Below are positions 8,457-17,090 of a DNA stretch of 64,000 nucleotides, piece after piece. Positions within the stretch are counted from its first letter, which is position 1; each line of letters begins with the position of its first letter. This DNA is from Solirubrobacter sp963736505 (GTDB taxonomy: Bacteria > Actinomycetota > Thermoleophilia > Solirubrobacterales > Solirubrobacteraceae): NCBI GenBank assembly GCA_963736505.1, contig CAVTOZ010000005.1:124001-188000 (forward strand). Reading direction: 5' to 3'. The notes under the pieces were generated by a model. It ran no database searches, was not told the origin of the DNA, and was given only the letters and a program-made list of their open reading frames with translations. The translations under genes and the position numbers were made by a program.

Positions 8457-8979
8457 CGGCCCGGCGCGCCGCCAGAGCCAGCGGCTCGCTCGCGACCAGA
8501 TGCGCGAACGGGCCGAGCAGCGCCCAGATCGCCTTCAGCCGCAGCCGCGCGCGCGTGTCGACCGGCTCGACGCGCGCCTCGGACACGATCTCGGCGCCGC
8601 CGTCGGCCGGGACGACCCAGTTGGCGACCGCGACGCGCACGGTGCCGGGCTCGTCCCACGCCGCGAACTCGGCCGCGTCGGCGAGCGCCGGGTAGTCGCG
8701 CGCCAGGGTCCAGATCCGCCCGCACAAGCCGCTCACGAGCCCGTGCTCGGTCTCCTCGAGCACCACGAACGGATACGCGCGGAACATGTCGCGATAGCGC
8801 AGCGAGCCGTGCAGATCCGGGATGCGCCAGTGCACCATGCGCCCCAGCCGGCGCGTGTCGGCGAGCGAGATCCCGGCCGCCGCCTCCCACAGCGCCGCCG
8901 GCTCGGCGGCGGCGGTCCGGCGCTGCACCGTCCGCACGGCGGGGTCGGGAAGCCAGGAGTCGAGCGTCGCGGCGGTCAC
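8437..8979 (-). CDS. Hypothetical protein (SRPBCC-like?)
   Basis: 180 residues; family not recognised with certainty. Sequence such as WRIPDLHGSLRYRDMF, PFVVLEETEHG and VNWVV-like strands, ending in a long amphipathic helix, is compatible with a SRPBCC/START-like fold. GTG start at 8979, only 17 bp from the divergent methyltransferase ATG, so the two promoters must overlap or lie in the opposite gene. Its 3' end is made of the right arm of the inverted repeat, so the repeat has set the C-terminus. Confidence 0.6.
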   Translation of the reverse strand: MTAATLDSWLPDPAVRTVQRRTAAAEPAALWEAAAGISLADTRRLGRMVHWRIPDLHGSLRYRDMFRAYPFVVLEETEHGLVSGLCGRIWTLARDYPALADAAEFAAWDEPGTVRVAVANWVVPADGGAEIVSEARVEPVDTRARLRLKAIWALLGPFAHLVASEPLALAARRAESQLRG

Positions 8980-8996
8980 CTCCGTATCTTGGCGAG

Positions 8997-9779
8997 ATGG
9001 GCCTGATTCAGCACAAGCGGGAGGCGTACTGGTTCTACCGCTTCCTGTCGCTCGGATACGACCGCTGGGTGAATCCGCTGTTCTGGACGCCGGCCATGCG
9101 GGAGCAGGCGCTGGAGCCGGCGCGCCTCGACGACCCGCAGCTGAAGGTGCTCGACGCGGGCGCGGGCACCGGCTTCACCACCGAGGGGATCGTGCGCCGC
9201 GTGCATCCGTCGAGCGTGACGATGCTCGACCAGAGTCCGCATCAGCTGGCGCGTGCGCGCACGAAGCCGGCGCTCGCGCAGTGCGAGAAGGTGATCGGCG
9301 ACGCCGAGGCGCTGCCGTTCGAAGACGACGCGTTCGACCGCTACGTGTCGGCCGGCTCGATCGAGTACTGGCCGGACCCGCAGCGCGGCATCGCCGAGGC
9401 CTACCGGGTCACGAAGAACGGCGGGATCGCCACCGTGATCGGGCCCGTCCGCCCCGCGAACCGCTTCGCCCGCTACCTCGCGGAGACGTGGATGCTGTTC
9501 CCCGGCGCCGACGAGTACGAGCGCTGGTTCCGCCGCGCCGGCTTCCGCGACGTGCGCGCCGTGCCGCTCGCGCCGGACTGGTACCGCGACGAGCGCGGGC
9601 CGTACGCGCTCGCGGTCAGCGGCGTCAAGCCGGCGCCCGGGCCGCCGCTGGCGACCGAGCGCGTCGAGGACCCGCCGGCCAGCCCGCTGCGCTTCGCGGC
9701 GCGCTTCGTCGCCGGCTCGCTCGCGGGCCTCGTGTTCATCCCGGTCGCGATCGTGCTGACGCTGCGCAGGCGCCGATGA
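8997..9779 (+). CDS. MPBQ/MSBQ-type methyltransferase (plant VTE3-like)
   Basis: 260 residues, class I SAM-dependent methyltransferase. It begins with FYRFLSLGYDRWVNP and has the SAM loop LDAGAGTGFTTEGI (about residues 51-64), a DQSPHQLARAR motif and SAGSIEYWPDPQRGI (about 118-132). It ends with a GVKPAPG segment and a C-terminal membrane helix followed by RRRR. This order, including the membrane tail, is that of plant 2-methyl-6-phytyl-1,4-benzoquinol methyltransferase (VTE3/APG1), which methylates the ring in tocopherol and plastoquinone synthesis. The ATG at 8997 fits the domain start. The next gene overlaps by ATGA, so the two are coupled. Identity of the quinol substrate is inferred. Confidence 0.8.
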   Translation: MGLIQHKREAYWFYRFLSLGYDRWVNPLFWTPAMREQALEPARLDDPQLKVLDAGAGTGFTTEGIVRRVHPSSVTMLDQSPHQLARARTKPALAQCEKVIGDAEALPFEDDAFDRYVSAGSIEYWPDPQRGIAEAYRVTKNGGIATVIGPVRPANRFARYLAETWMLFPGADEYERWFRRAGFRDVRAVPLAPDWYRDERGPYALAVSGVKPAPGPPLATERVEDPPASPLRFAARFVAGSLAGLVFIPVAIVLTLRRRR

Positions 9780-10681
9780 CGGCGGTGCCGATCGCGCTGC
9801 CGGCGGTCCGCGCGGCGAACGTGCTGTGGCGCTTCGCTCGCCCGCACACGATCATCGGCACCGCGCTCTCGATCGGCGGCCTCTATGCGATCGCCGTCTC
9901 CGAGGGCCGCGGCAGCGGCGCCGCCGACCTGCTCGCCACGCTCGTCGCGGGCCTCGCCGTGAACATCGCGATCGTCGGCGTCAACCAGCTGACCGACGTC
10001 GAGATCGACCGCGTCAACAAGCCGTTCCTGCCGATCGCCGCCGGCGACCTGAGCCCCGCCGGCGCCGGCGCGATCGTGCTCGCGTGCACGCTGCTGCCGC
10101 TCGCGATGGCGCTCACGCAGGGCGCGACGGAGACGCTCGCGGTCGCCGCCGCCCTCGCGGTCGGAGCGGCCTACAGCCTCCCGCCGGTGCGCCTGAAGCG
10201 CTTCCCGGTCGCGGCCAGCCTCTGCATCACGGGCGTCCGCAGCATCGTCGTCAACCTCGGCGTCTACGCCCACTTCGCGGGCCACATCGCGCCGCCCGTG
10301 TGGGCGCTGTGCCTGTTCGTGCTGCCGTTCAGCTTCGCGATCGCGGTGCTCAAGGACGTCCCCGACCTGGAGGGCGACCGTGCGTACAGCATCCGCACGT
10401 TCACGGTCCGCCTCGGCCCCGAGCGCGTCTTCCACATCGGCCTCGCGGCGCTCGTTCTCGCGTACGCCGGGATGATCTTCATCGGCGCGCCGCTGCTCGC
10501 CGGCGACGCGCAGCCGGTGGTCCTGATCGCCGGCCATCTCGGCGCGGCGGCGCTCCTGGTCTACTGGGCGCGCTCCGCCGATCCGGGCGATCGAGAGGCG
10601 TTCACGCGCTTCTACATGCGCGTCTGGGCGCTCTTCTTCCTGGAGTATCTACTGGTCCCCCTGGCCTGCCTGACGTCCTGA
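9776..10681 (+). CDS. Homogentisate phytyltransferase-like UbiA prenyltransferase (VTE2-like)
   Basis: 301 residues, about nine membrane helices, UbiA superfamily. RPHTIIGTALSIGGLY opens the protein. The first Asp-rich prenyl-diphosphate site is NQLTDVEIDRVNKP and the second is KDVPDLEGDRAYSI. These particular forms, and the length, are those of homogentisate phytyl/geranylgeranyl transferases (slr1736, VTE2-1) rather than MenA or UbiA. The enzyme would condense homogentisate with a prenyl diphosphate to give the methyl-prenyl-benzoquinol used by the upstream methyltransferase. ATG overlaps the methyltransferase stop. No HPPD or gamma-tocopherol methyltransferase is seen in the window. Confidence 0.82.
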   Translation: MTAVPIALPAVRAANVLWRFARPHTIIGTALSIGGLYAIAVSEGRGSGAADLLATLVAGLAVNIAIVGVNQLTDVEIDRVNKPFLPIAAGDLSPAGAGAIVLACTLLPLAMALTQGATETLAVAAALAVGAAYSLPPVRLKRFPVAASLCITGVRSIVVNLGVYAHFAGHIAPPVWALCLFVLPFSFAIAVLKDVPDLEGDRAYSIRTFTVRLGPERVFHIGLAALVLAYAGMIFIGAPLLAGDAQPVVLIAGHLGAAALLVYWARSADPGDREAFTRFYMRVWALFFLEYLLVPLACLTS

Positions 10682-10697
10682 ATTCAAGTTGGACGTC

Positions 10698-10967
10698 ATG
10701 GCGAAGACACGTGCCGACGATTCGACAAAGAGGCGTGGACAAGCCTCAACGCCCAGGGTAAGTTTCCCCCCAATGATTGCCTCCGAGGCGGATCAGCAGC
10801 CGCGCTCGGTACGGTCGCCCGTGGAGCCCTCCAGGCGCTTCGGACGCTCATCCGAGTTGAACACCATCACAGCCTCCCAGGCGCGAGCAGCACAGCGCAG
10901 GGAGTCCCGGCGTGACGAGCAGGCCGTGGCCAACTGGCTACGCGAGCTCGCCGCGCGGCCTCGCTGA
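10698..10967 (+). CDS. Small hypothetical basic protein
   Basis: 89 residues, hydrophilic and rich in Arg, Ser and Gln, ending QAVANWLRELAARPR. No family recognised. The ORF ends four bases before a strong rho-independent terminator, which supports it being transcribed. The start is uncertain (ATG 10698, or ATG 10773 after a P-rich stretch); no clear ribosome-binding site is seen. It may equally be an untranslated 3' tail of the prenyltransferase transcript. Confidence 0.35.
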   Translation: MAKTRADDSTKRRGQASTPRVSFPPMIASEADQQPRSVRSPVEPSRRFGRSSELNTITASQARAAQRRESRRDEQAVANWLRELAARPR

Positions 10968-10970
10968 CTG

Positions 10971-11006
10971 CGGGACGCCGCGCGCGCCCGCGGCGTCCCG
11001 TGTTTT
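10971..11006 (+). terminator. Rho-independent terminator
   Basis: Perfect 12 bp GC-rich stem (10971-10982 with 10989-11000), 6-nt loop, followed by TGTTTT. It separates the methyltransferase/prenyltransferase transcript from the transaldolase gene. The rest of 11007-11083 is leader of the transaldolase, with an AAAGGAGA ribosome-binding site. Confidence 0.8.
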
Positions 11007-11083
11007 CCCCGTTCACAGCTGGGGAACGTCCTAAAGAAGAGGGTGTCACGATGTGAGGACCCCCCTTCTTCAAAAGGAGAACC

Positions 11084-12184
11084 ATGACTCCTCTCCAGCA
11101 GCTCGGTGAGCACGGCACGAGCGTCTGGATCGACTTCCTCTCGCGCAAGTTCGTCAAGGATGGCGACCTGTCCGGACTGGTCGACAAGGGCGTGGTCGGC
11201 GTGACGTCGAACCCGACGATCTTCCAGGCCGCGATCGCCGCCGGCGACGCCTACGACGACCAGATCCGCGAGCTCAGCGCGGAGTACGACGATCCATATG
11301 AGATCTTCTGGCTGCTCGCGCGCGACGACATCCGCGACGCCTGCGACGTCCTGCGCCGCGTCTGGGACGAGGGCGACGGCAAGGACGGCTGGGTCTCGCT
11401 CGAGGTCGATCCGCGGCTCGCGTTCGACACCGACAAGACGGTCTCCGAGGCCAAGCGCCTGCACGCGCTGGTCGACCGCCCGAACCTCTTCATCAAGATC
11501 CCGGCGACCGAGCCCGGCCTGCAGGCGATCGAGGACACGATCGCCTCCGGCATCCCGGTCAACGTCACGCTGATCTTCTCGCTCGAGCGCCACAAGGCCG
11601 TGATCGAGTCCTACATGCGCGGCCTCGAGCGCTTCGCCGACGCCGGCGGCGACGTCTCCAAGCTCGCGTCGGTCGCGTCGTTCTTCGTCTCGCGCGTCGA
11701 CACCGAGGCCGACAAGCGCCTCGACGCGATCGGCGGCCACGACGACCTCAAGGGCAAGCTCGGCATCGCCAACGCCCGGCTCGCCTACCAGGTCTTCCTG
11801 GAGGTCTCCGAGGGCGACCAGTGGAAGGCGCTGGCGGCCAAGGGCGCGACGCCGCAGCGGCCGCTGTGGGCGTCGACCTCGACGAAGAACCCCGCCTACC
11901 GCGACGTGATGTACGTCGAGGAGCTCGTCGGGCCGGACACGGTCAACACGATGCCGCGCGAGACGGCCGAGGCGACCGACGACCACGCCGTCATCCGCGG
12001 CGACACGATCCTCGAGGACATCGACGGCGCGCGCGCGCTGCTCGAGGCGCTCGAGGCGGCCGGCGTGCACTACGACGACGTCGTCGCCGTGCTCGAGAAG
12101 GAGGGCGTCGAGAAGTTCGAGAAGTCGTTCGCCGACCTGATCGAGGGCCTGGAGAGCAAGCTCAAGGCACTCGTGGCCGCGTAG
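11084..12184 (+). CDS. tal: Transaldolase
   Basis: 366 residues, actinobacterial-length transaldolase of the pentose phosphate pathway (transfers dihydroxyacetone from sedoheptulose-7-P to glyceraldehyde-3-P). Motifs: GVTSNPTIFQAA near the N-terminus, then IKIPATEPGLQAI carrying the Schiff-base lysine, NVTLIFSLERH, and PLWASTSTKNPAYRD. ATG preceded by AAAGGAGA. Transketolase follows after two bases, so the pair forms the non-oxidative branch operon. Confidence 0.96.
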   Translation: MTPLQQLGEHGTSVWIDFLSRKFVKDGDLSGLVDKGVVGVTSNPTIFQAAIAAGDAYDDQIRELSAEYDDPYEIFWLLARDDIRDACDVLRRVWDEGDGKDGWVSLEVDPRLAFDTDKTVSEAKRLHALVDRPNLFIKIPATEPGLQAIEDTIASGIPVNVTLIFSLERHKAVIESYMRGLERFADAGGDVSKLASVASFFVSRVDTEADKRLDAIGGHDDLKGKLGIANARLAYQVFLEVSEGDQWKALAAKGATPQRPLWASTSTKNPAYRDVMYVEELVGPDTVNTMPRETAEATDDHAVIRGDTILEDIDGARALLEALEAAGVHYDDVVAVLEKEGVEKFEKSFADLIEGLESKLKALVAA

Positions 12185-12186
12185 TC

Positions 12187-14061
12187 ATGGCACCACCGCC
12201 TAACGCGGGCGAAAGCTCAGCCACAGGACGAGGCGCGGATTTCCGCCGCGAGCTCGGCCAGCAGCTGCGGGTCGATTCGGTACGCGCCACGGCGGCGGCG
12301 GGGTCGGGCCATCCGACCTCGTCGATGTCCGCGGCCGACCTGCTCGCGGTCCTGATCGACGGGCACCTGAAGCTCGACTACTCCAAGCCGCACGACCCGG
12401 CCAACGATCACCTGATCTTCTCCAAGGGCCACGCCTCGCCGCTGTACTACGCGGTCCTGAAGGCGGTCGGAGCGATCGACGACGCGGAGCTGCTCACGTT
12501 CCGCAAGCTCCACAGCCGGCTCGAGGGCCATCCCACGCCGCGGATCCCGCCGACCGACGTCGCCACCGGCTCGCTCGGCCAGGGCCTGCCGATCGGCGTG
12601 GGCATCGCGATCGCGGCCCGCGACCTCGACCGCCTGCCGTACCGGACCTGGGTCCTGTGCGGCGACTCCGAGATGGCCGAGGGCTCGATGTGGGAGGCCT
12701 TCCAGCACGCCGGCTGGGAGGGCCTGAGCAACCTCACCGCGATCATCGATGTCAACCGGCTCGGGCAGACGCGCGAGACGATGCTCGGCTGGGACGTCGA
12801 CGGCTACGTCCGCCGCGCCGAGGCGTTCGGCTGGAACGCGATCTCGATCGACGGCCACGACGTCGAGGCGATCGAGCAGGCCTACGCGGAGGCGGAGAGC
12901 ACCACGGACGCTCCGTCGGTGATCGTCGCCCGCACCAAGAAGGGCAAGGGCGTCAAGGCGGTCGAGGACCAGCCCGGCAAGCACGGCAAGCCGCTCGACG
13001 ACCCCGAGGCGGCGATCGCCGAGCTCGGCGGCGTTCGCGACCTGCGCGTGGACGTCGACAAGCCGCCCCACGGCACGCCGCATGCGTTCCCCGCCACCTC
13101 CGGCGCGGCGATGCCGCGCTACGAGATGGGCGACGAGGTCGCCACCCGCAAGGCCTACGGCGAGTCGATCGCCGCGCTCGGCTCGATCCGCGGCGACGTC
13201 GTCGCGCTCGACGGGGAGGTCTCGAACTCGACGCACTCCGAGGACTTCCGCGCGGCGCATCCCGACCGCTACTTCGAGATGTTCATCGCCGAGCAGCAGC
13301 TCGTCTCGGCGGCGGTCGGCTTCCAGGCGCGCGGCTGGGTGCCCTTCGCATCGACGTTCGCCGCGTTCTGGTCGCGCGCGTACGACTTCGTACGCATGGC
13401 GGCGATCTCGCGCGCGAACCTGCGCCTGTCGGGCTCGCACGCGGGCGTCTCGATCGGCGAGGACGGCCCGTCGCAGATGGCGCTGGAGGACATGGCGTCC
13501 TTCCGCGTGATCCACGGCTCGACCGTGCTGCACCCGAGCGACGCGAACCAGACCGCCAAGCTCGTCGAGGCGATGGCCGACCGCGACGGGATCCAGTTCC
13601 TGCGCACGCTGCGCGGCAAGACGCCGGTGCGCACGCCGCCCGACGAGGGGGTGACGATCGGCGGCAGCCGGATCGCCTACCCCGGCGACGACGTCGCGAT
13701 CATCGCGTGCGGAATCACGCTCGACGAGGCGGTCAAGGCCGCCGAGCAGCTCGCCGAGCAGGGCGTCCACGCGCGCGTGCTCGACGCCTACTCGATCAAG
13801 CCGATCGACGCCGAGGCCGTCCAGGCCGCGGCGCGCGAGTGCGGCGCGATCGTGACCGTCGAGGACCACTGGGCCCAGGGCGGCCTGGGCGACGCCGTGC
13901 TGGAGGCGCTCGCCGAGGGCGACGAGCACGCGAAGGTCGTCAAGCTCGCGGTCCGCGAGATGCCGACCTCGGGCACGCCCGAGGAGCTGCTGCACGAAGC
14001 GCGCATCGACGCCGCGGCGATCGCCGACGCGGCGTCCAAGCTGGTCGGGGCTCGCGCCTAG
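12187..14061 (+). CDS. tkt: Transketolase
   Basis: 624 residues. The TPP-binding N-domain has SGHPTSSMSAADLLA, FSKGHASPLYYAVL, GSLGQGLPIGVG and the GDSEMAEGS...N TPP/Mg motif (about residues 158-190). The pyrimidine domain has MFIAEQQLVSAAVGF with the catalytic glutamate and HAGVSIGEDGPSQM; the C-terminal domain ends in VEDHWAQGGLG. The length is slightly short of the usual 660-700 residues. ATG at 12187, two bases after the transaldolase stop. Confidence 0.95.
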   Translation: MAPPPNAGESSATGRGADFRRELGQQLRVDSVRATAAAGSGHPTSSMSAADLLAVLIDGHLKLDYSKPHDPANDHLIFSKGHASPLYYAVLKAVGAIDDAELLTFRKLHSRLEGHPTPRIPPTDVATGSLGQGLPIGVGIAIAARDLDRLPYRTWVLCGDSEMAEGSMWEAFQHAGWEGLSNLTAIIDVNRLGQTRETMLGWDVDGYVRRAEAFGWNAISIDGHDVEAIEQAYAEAESTTDAPSVIVARTKKGKGVKAVEDQPGKHGKPLDDPEAAIAELGGVRDLRVDVDKPPHGTPHAFPATSGAAMPRYEMGDEVATRKAYGESIAALGSIRGDVVALDGEVSNSTHSEDFRAAHPDRYFEMFIAEQQLVSAAVGFQARGWVPFASTFAAFWSRAYDFVRMAAISRANLRLSGSHAGVSIGEDGPSQMALEDMASFRVIHGSTVLHPSDANQTAKLVEAMADRDGIQFLRTLRGKTPVRTPPDEGVTIGGSRIAYPGDDVAIIACGITLDEAVKAAEQLAEQGVHARVLDAYSIKPIDAEAVQAAARECGAIVTVEDHWAQGGLGDAVLEALAEGDEHAKVVKLAVREMPTSGTPEELLHEARIDAAAIADAASKLVGARA

Positions 14062-14231
14062 GCGGGCGCGCCGTCGTCGTCAGAAGGGGCCTCTTCCATC
14101 GCGTGCACTGTGCACAGGAAGGGGCCTCCTTCTTCACGCGCGGCGACGATCTCCTCGGTCGTCAGCCGCGCGCCGCAGACGGCGCAGGTTCGGGCGATGG
14201 TGTCGTCGAGGCTGCGCTCTTCGAGGTCCAT
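14058..14231 (-). CDS. Small CxxC protein
   Basis: 57 residues with CAVCGARL followed by a second Cys and His (FLCTVH), suggesting a small zinc- or metal-binding fold, and an acidic tail. Its ATG lies inside the 3' end of the MFS gene on the same strand (70 nt overlap in another frame), and its stop overlaps the end of the transketolase gene tail-to-tail. The Cys pattern and intact start argue that it is real; function unknown. Confidence 0.5.
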   Translation of the reverse strand: MDLEERSLDDTIARTCAVCGARLTTEEIVAAREEGGPFLCTVHAMEEAPSDDDGAPA

Positions 14232-15598
14232 GACGGGACGGTAGCGCGAACGCGGCCGAGCGCGAGCCCGGCGAGCGCGGACACCAGCGCCGTCCCGACC
14301 ATCATCGTCCAGCCCTCCTGGAAGTCGGCCAGCGACGGATGGTCGCCGAGCAGCGCGACGAGCACCGCGATGCCCAGCACGGCGCCGATCTGGCGCGCCG
14401 TGGAGGAGATCGCCGAGCCCGTCGCGAAGCGGGCGGGCGGCAGCTCGGCGACGGCCGCCGAGGAGAAGCCCGCGAACGAGGCGCCGACGCCCAGGCCCGT
14501 GAGGATCGTGCCCGGCAGGTACGCGGCGAGGTAGTCCGGCGTCGTCCCGAGCGTGAGCGCGAACCACAGCGCCCCGGCGGCGAACAGCAGCCCGCCCGGG
14601 AACGCGACCGCGCCCGAGCCGTAGCGATCCGCGATGCGCCCGGCGTTCGCGCTCGAGAACGCGGCCATCAGCGGCCCCGGGGTCGCCGCGAAGCCGGCCT
14701 TGAGGATCGAGTAGTGCCAGATGCCGGTGAGGAAGAGGATGTTCGAGAGCAGCAGCGCGTAGAAGCCGAGCGCGAAGATCCCGACGCCGGCGCACGCGAT
14801 CGCGAACGAGCGCACGCGGAACAGGTGCAGCTCGAGCACCGGGTGGTGATGCGTGACCGAGCGCGAGAGGAACCCGGCCGTCATGACGACGGCGGCGGCA
14901 AACGCGAGCAGGACGCGCGTGCTGCTCCAGCCCCAGTCCGGCGCTTCGACGATCGCGAGCGAGAGCGCGCCGATCGCGCCGGCGAGCAGCACGATCCCGA
15001 GCGGGTCGGGGATCGCGCCGCGATTCGGGTCGCGCGCCTCGCGCAGCAGCCGCCGCGCCGGGACGACGGCGACCGCCCCGATCGCGACGTTGATGAAGAA
15101 GACGAGCCGCCAGTCGGTCCACTGGATCAGCACGCCGCCGAGCGACGGCCCGGTCGCCGCCGCGACGGCGCCGACGGCGCCCCATAGCGCGGTCGCGGTC
15201 GCGCGCCGCTCCGGCGGGAACTCGGGCAGCAGCAGCGCCAGCGAGGTCGGGACCAGCAGCGCCGCTCCGGCGGCCTGGATCGCTCGCGCGCCGATCAGCA
15301 CCTCGGCCGACGGCGCGAGCCCGCACAGCGCGGAGGCGCCGAGGAAGATCCACATTCCGATGAAGAACACGCGCCGGCGGCCGAACAGGTCGGCGATCCG
15401 GCCGGCCGGGACGAGCAGCGCCGCGAAGACGATGTTGTAGGCGTTCAGCACCCACGAGAGCCCGGCGACCGAGGTCCCCGGGAACGCCCGCTCGATGCTG
15501 GGAAAGGCGACGTTGACGATGGTCACGTCGATGAAGGCCATGAAGATGGCCGCGGCGGTGACGGCGAGCACCTTCCACCGGCGTTCGAGTTGCTTCAT
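14162..15598 (-). CDS. MFS transporter, DHA2 (14-TM drug:H+ antiporter) type
   Basis: 478 residues, about 14 membrane helices. AFIDVTIVNVAFPSI in helix 1, LVPAGRIADLFGRRRVFF in the loop 2-3 motif and the motif-C-like GPSLGGVLIQWTDWR region identify the DHA2/EmrB-QacA family of drug and toxin exporters. It is divergent from an HxlR regulator over 49 bp, a common arrangement in which the regulator controls the pump. The last 25 residues are polar and overlap the small CxxC gene. Confidence 0.9.
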   Translation of the reverse strand: MKQLERRWKVLAVTAAAIFMAFIDVTIVNVAFPSIERAFPGTSVAGLSWVLNAYNIVFAALLVPAGRIADLFGRRRVFFIGMWIFLGASALCGLAPSAEVLIGARAIQAAGAALLVPTSLALLLPEFPPERRATATALWGAVGAVAAATGPSLGGVLIQWTDWRLVFFINVAIGAVAVVPARRLLREARDPNRGAIPDPLGIVLLAGAIGALSLAIVEAPDWGWSSTRVLLAFAAAVVMTAGFLSRSVTHHHPVLELHLFRVRSFAIACAGVGIFALGFYALLLSNILFLTGIWHYSILKAGFAATPGPLMAAFSSANAGRIADRYGSGAVAFPGGLLFAAGALWFALTLGTTPDYLAAYLPGTILTGLGVGASFAGFSSAAVAELPPARFATGSAISSTARQIGAVLGIAVLVALLGDHPSLADFQEGWTMMVGTALVSALAGLALGRVRATVPSWTSKSAASTTPSPEPAPSAARG

Positions 15599-15617
15599 GC
15601 AACTTAGCCTACACGAG

Positions 15618-15633
15618 AGCGTTGCTTGACGCT
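15618..15633. promoter_or_regulatory. Candidate operator between MFS and HxlR genes
   Basis: Inverted repeat AGCGT-N6-ACGCT in the middle of the 49 bp divergent intergenic region. For the MFS gene a TAGGCT -10-like hexamer lies seven bases before the ATG. The palindrome could bind the HxlR dimer; evidence is position and symmetry only. Confidence 0.3.
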
Positions 15634-15647
15634 ACTCTGTACGCACA

Positions 15648-16094
15648 GTGCTTCCGTCGACGTACACCGGCCAGAACTGCTCGATCGCCAAGTCGCTGGA
15701 GCTGCTCGGCGAGCGCTGGACGCTGCTGGTCGTCCGCGAGGCGTTCCTCGGCACGCGCCGCTTCGAGGGCTTCCTCGAGCGCCTCGAGATCGCGCGCAAC
15801 GTGCTCTCGGCGCGGCTCGCGCGGCTCGTCGACGAGGGCGTGCTCGAGAAGGTCGCCTATCAGGAGCGGCCCGCGCGCTACGAGTACCGGCTGACCGAGA
15901 AGGGCGTCGACCTGTGGCCGGTGATCGTCTCGCTGCTGCAGTTCGGCGACCGCTACTACGCGCCCGACGGCCCGCCCGTGATCCTGCGCCACCGCGACTG
16001 CGGCGGCGAGGTCGACGACCATCGCATGTGCAGCGAGTGCGGCGCGCGGCTGAGCGCGCGCGACTCCTTCGCTACCGCGGGAGCTCCTGCGTAA
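15648..16094 (+). CDS. HxlR family transcriptional regulator
   Basis: 148 residues. The conserved HxlR winged helix is clear: CSIAKSLELLGERWTLLVVREAFLG pattern with FEGFLERLEIARNVLSARL and a wing ending YRLTEKG. A C-terminal extension carries HRDCGG and CSECGARL, a zinc-ribbon-like Cys set beyond the usual HxlR length of about 110 residues. GTG start. Probable regulator of the divergent MFS gene. Confidence 0.92.
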   Translation: MLPSTYTGQNCSIAKSLELLGERWTLLVVREAFLGTRRFEGFLERLEIARNVLSARLARLVDEGVLEKVAYQERPARYEYRLTEKGVDLWPVIVSLLQFGDRYYAPDGPPVILRHRDCGGEVDDHRMCSECGARLSARDSFATAGAPA

Positions 16095-16977
16095 GCGTCT
16101 GCACGGGCGCGAAGAGGTCGCCGTGCTCGGCGACGCGCTCGAGCACCTCCGGCGCCGTGAAGGCGCGCGGCTCGCCGTCGGAGGCCATCTCCTCGACCTC
16201 CTCCCACGCCAGCGGCGTCGACACCGTGGGACGCTCCATCCCGCGCAGCGAGTACGCGTTCACGGTCGTCTTATGGCGGTCGTTCTGGCTCCAGTCGACG
16301 AACACCTTGCCGCCGCGCAGCGACTTCTTCATGTCCGACACGACGCGGTCGCGCGCGCGCCGCTCGAGCAGCTGCGCGAGGTGCATCGCGAACGTCTTCG
16401 TCTCGTCCCACGTGACGCCCGGCGTGTTGAGCGGCAGGTAGACCTGCATCCCCTTCGAGCCCGACGTCTTCGGGAACGCCTCCAGGCCGAGGTGCTCGAA
16501 CGCCTCGCGCAGGTCGAGCGCGACGCGCGCGCACTCCACGATCGTGGCCGGCGGCCCGGGGTCGAGGTCGAACGCGACGAGCGTCGGCGTCTCGGTGTCC
16601 GGGACGCGCGCCAGCGGCGTGTGCATCTCGAGGTCGGCGAGGTTGGCCAGCCATACGAGCGTGGCGAGGTCGTCGGCCACGCAGTAGTCGATGTCGCCGT
16701 CGTTGCGGCCTGACCAGACCGGCGCGGTGCGCACCCACTCGGGCCGGTGCGACGGGCAGCGCTTCTCGTAGAAATGGCCCTTCTCGACGCCGTCGGGATA
16801 GCGCTTGAGCGTCAGCGGACGGTCGCGCAGGTGCGGCAGCAGCACCGGGGCGATACGCGTGTAGTAGTCGATCACGTGCCCCTTCGTGAACCCGGCCTGC
16901 GGGTACAGCAGCTTGTCGAGGTTCGACAGCGACAGGCGGCGGTCTTCGATGCTGACCTCGAGGCGCTTGGGGGGCAC
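16072..16977 (-). CDS. ligD-POL: LigD-type NHEJ polymerase/primase (stand-alone POL domain)
   Basis: 301 residues matching only the polymerase domain of LigD (archaeo-eukaryotic primase fold). NLDKLLYPQAGFTKGHVIDYY near the N-terminus, FDLDPG with the metal-binding aspartates, KTSGSKGMQVYLPL and FVDWSQNDRHKT are the standard catalytic and nucleotide-binding motifs. The start is the GTG at 16977; upstream codons would run into the sigma-factor promoter region. The ligase and phosphoesterase modules are in a separate gene at 24516-25946 beside Ku, so LigD is split. It fills gaps or adds nucleotides at break ends. Confidence 0.92.
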   Translation of the reverse strand: MPPKRLEVSIEDRRLSLSNLDKLLYPQAGFTKGHVIDYYTRIAPVLLPHLRDRPLTLKRYPDGVEKGHFYEKRCPSHRPEWVRTAPVWSGRNDGDIDYCVADDLATLVWLANLADLEMHTPLARVPDTETPTLVAFDLDPGPPATIVECARVALDLREAFEHLGLEAFPKTSGSKGMQVYLPLNTPGVTWDETKTFAMHLAQLLERRARDRVVSDMKKSLRGGKVFVDWSQNDRHKTTVNAYSLRGMERPTVSTPLAWEEVEEMASDGEPRAFTAPEVLERVAEHGDLFAPVQTLTQELPR

Positions 16978-17090
16978 GCCCCGAGTATGCCGACGGTCCA
17001 AGCGCCAACAGTGCGTAATCGGCGTGACGGCAGGTCCGGGAACGAACGCCCCCGTGGGTGATCTGGCCAGGCGCGGGTACGGCCCACACG

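Noticed and set aside
14102..14114. GTGCACTGTGCAC palindrome resembling the one upstream of htpX
   Set aside because: It lies inside the coding sequence of the small CxxC gene and encodes its Cys-Thr-Val-His segment; probably coincidence.
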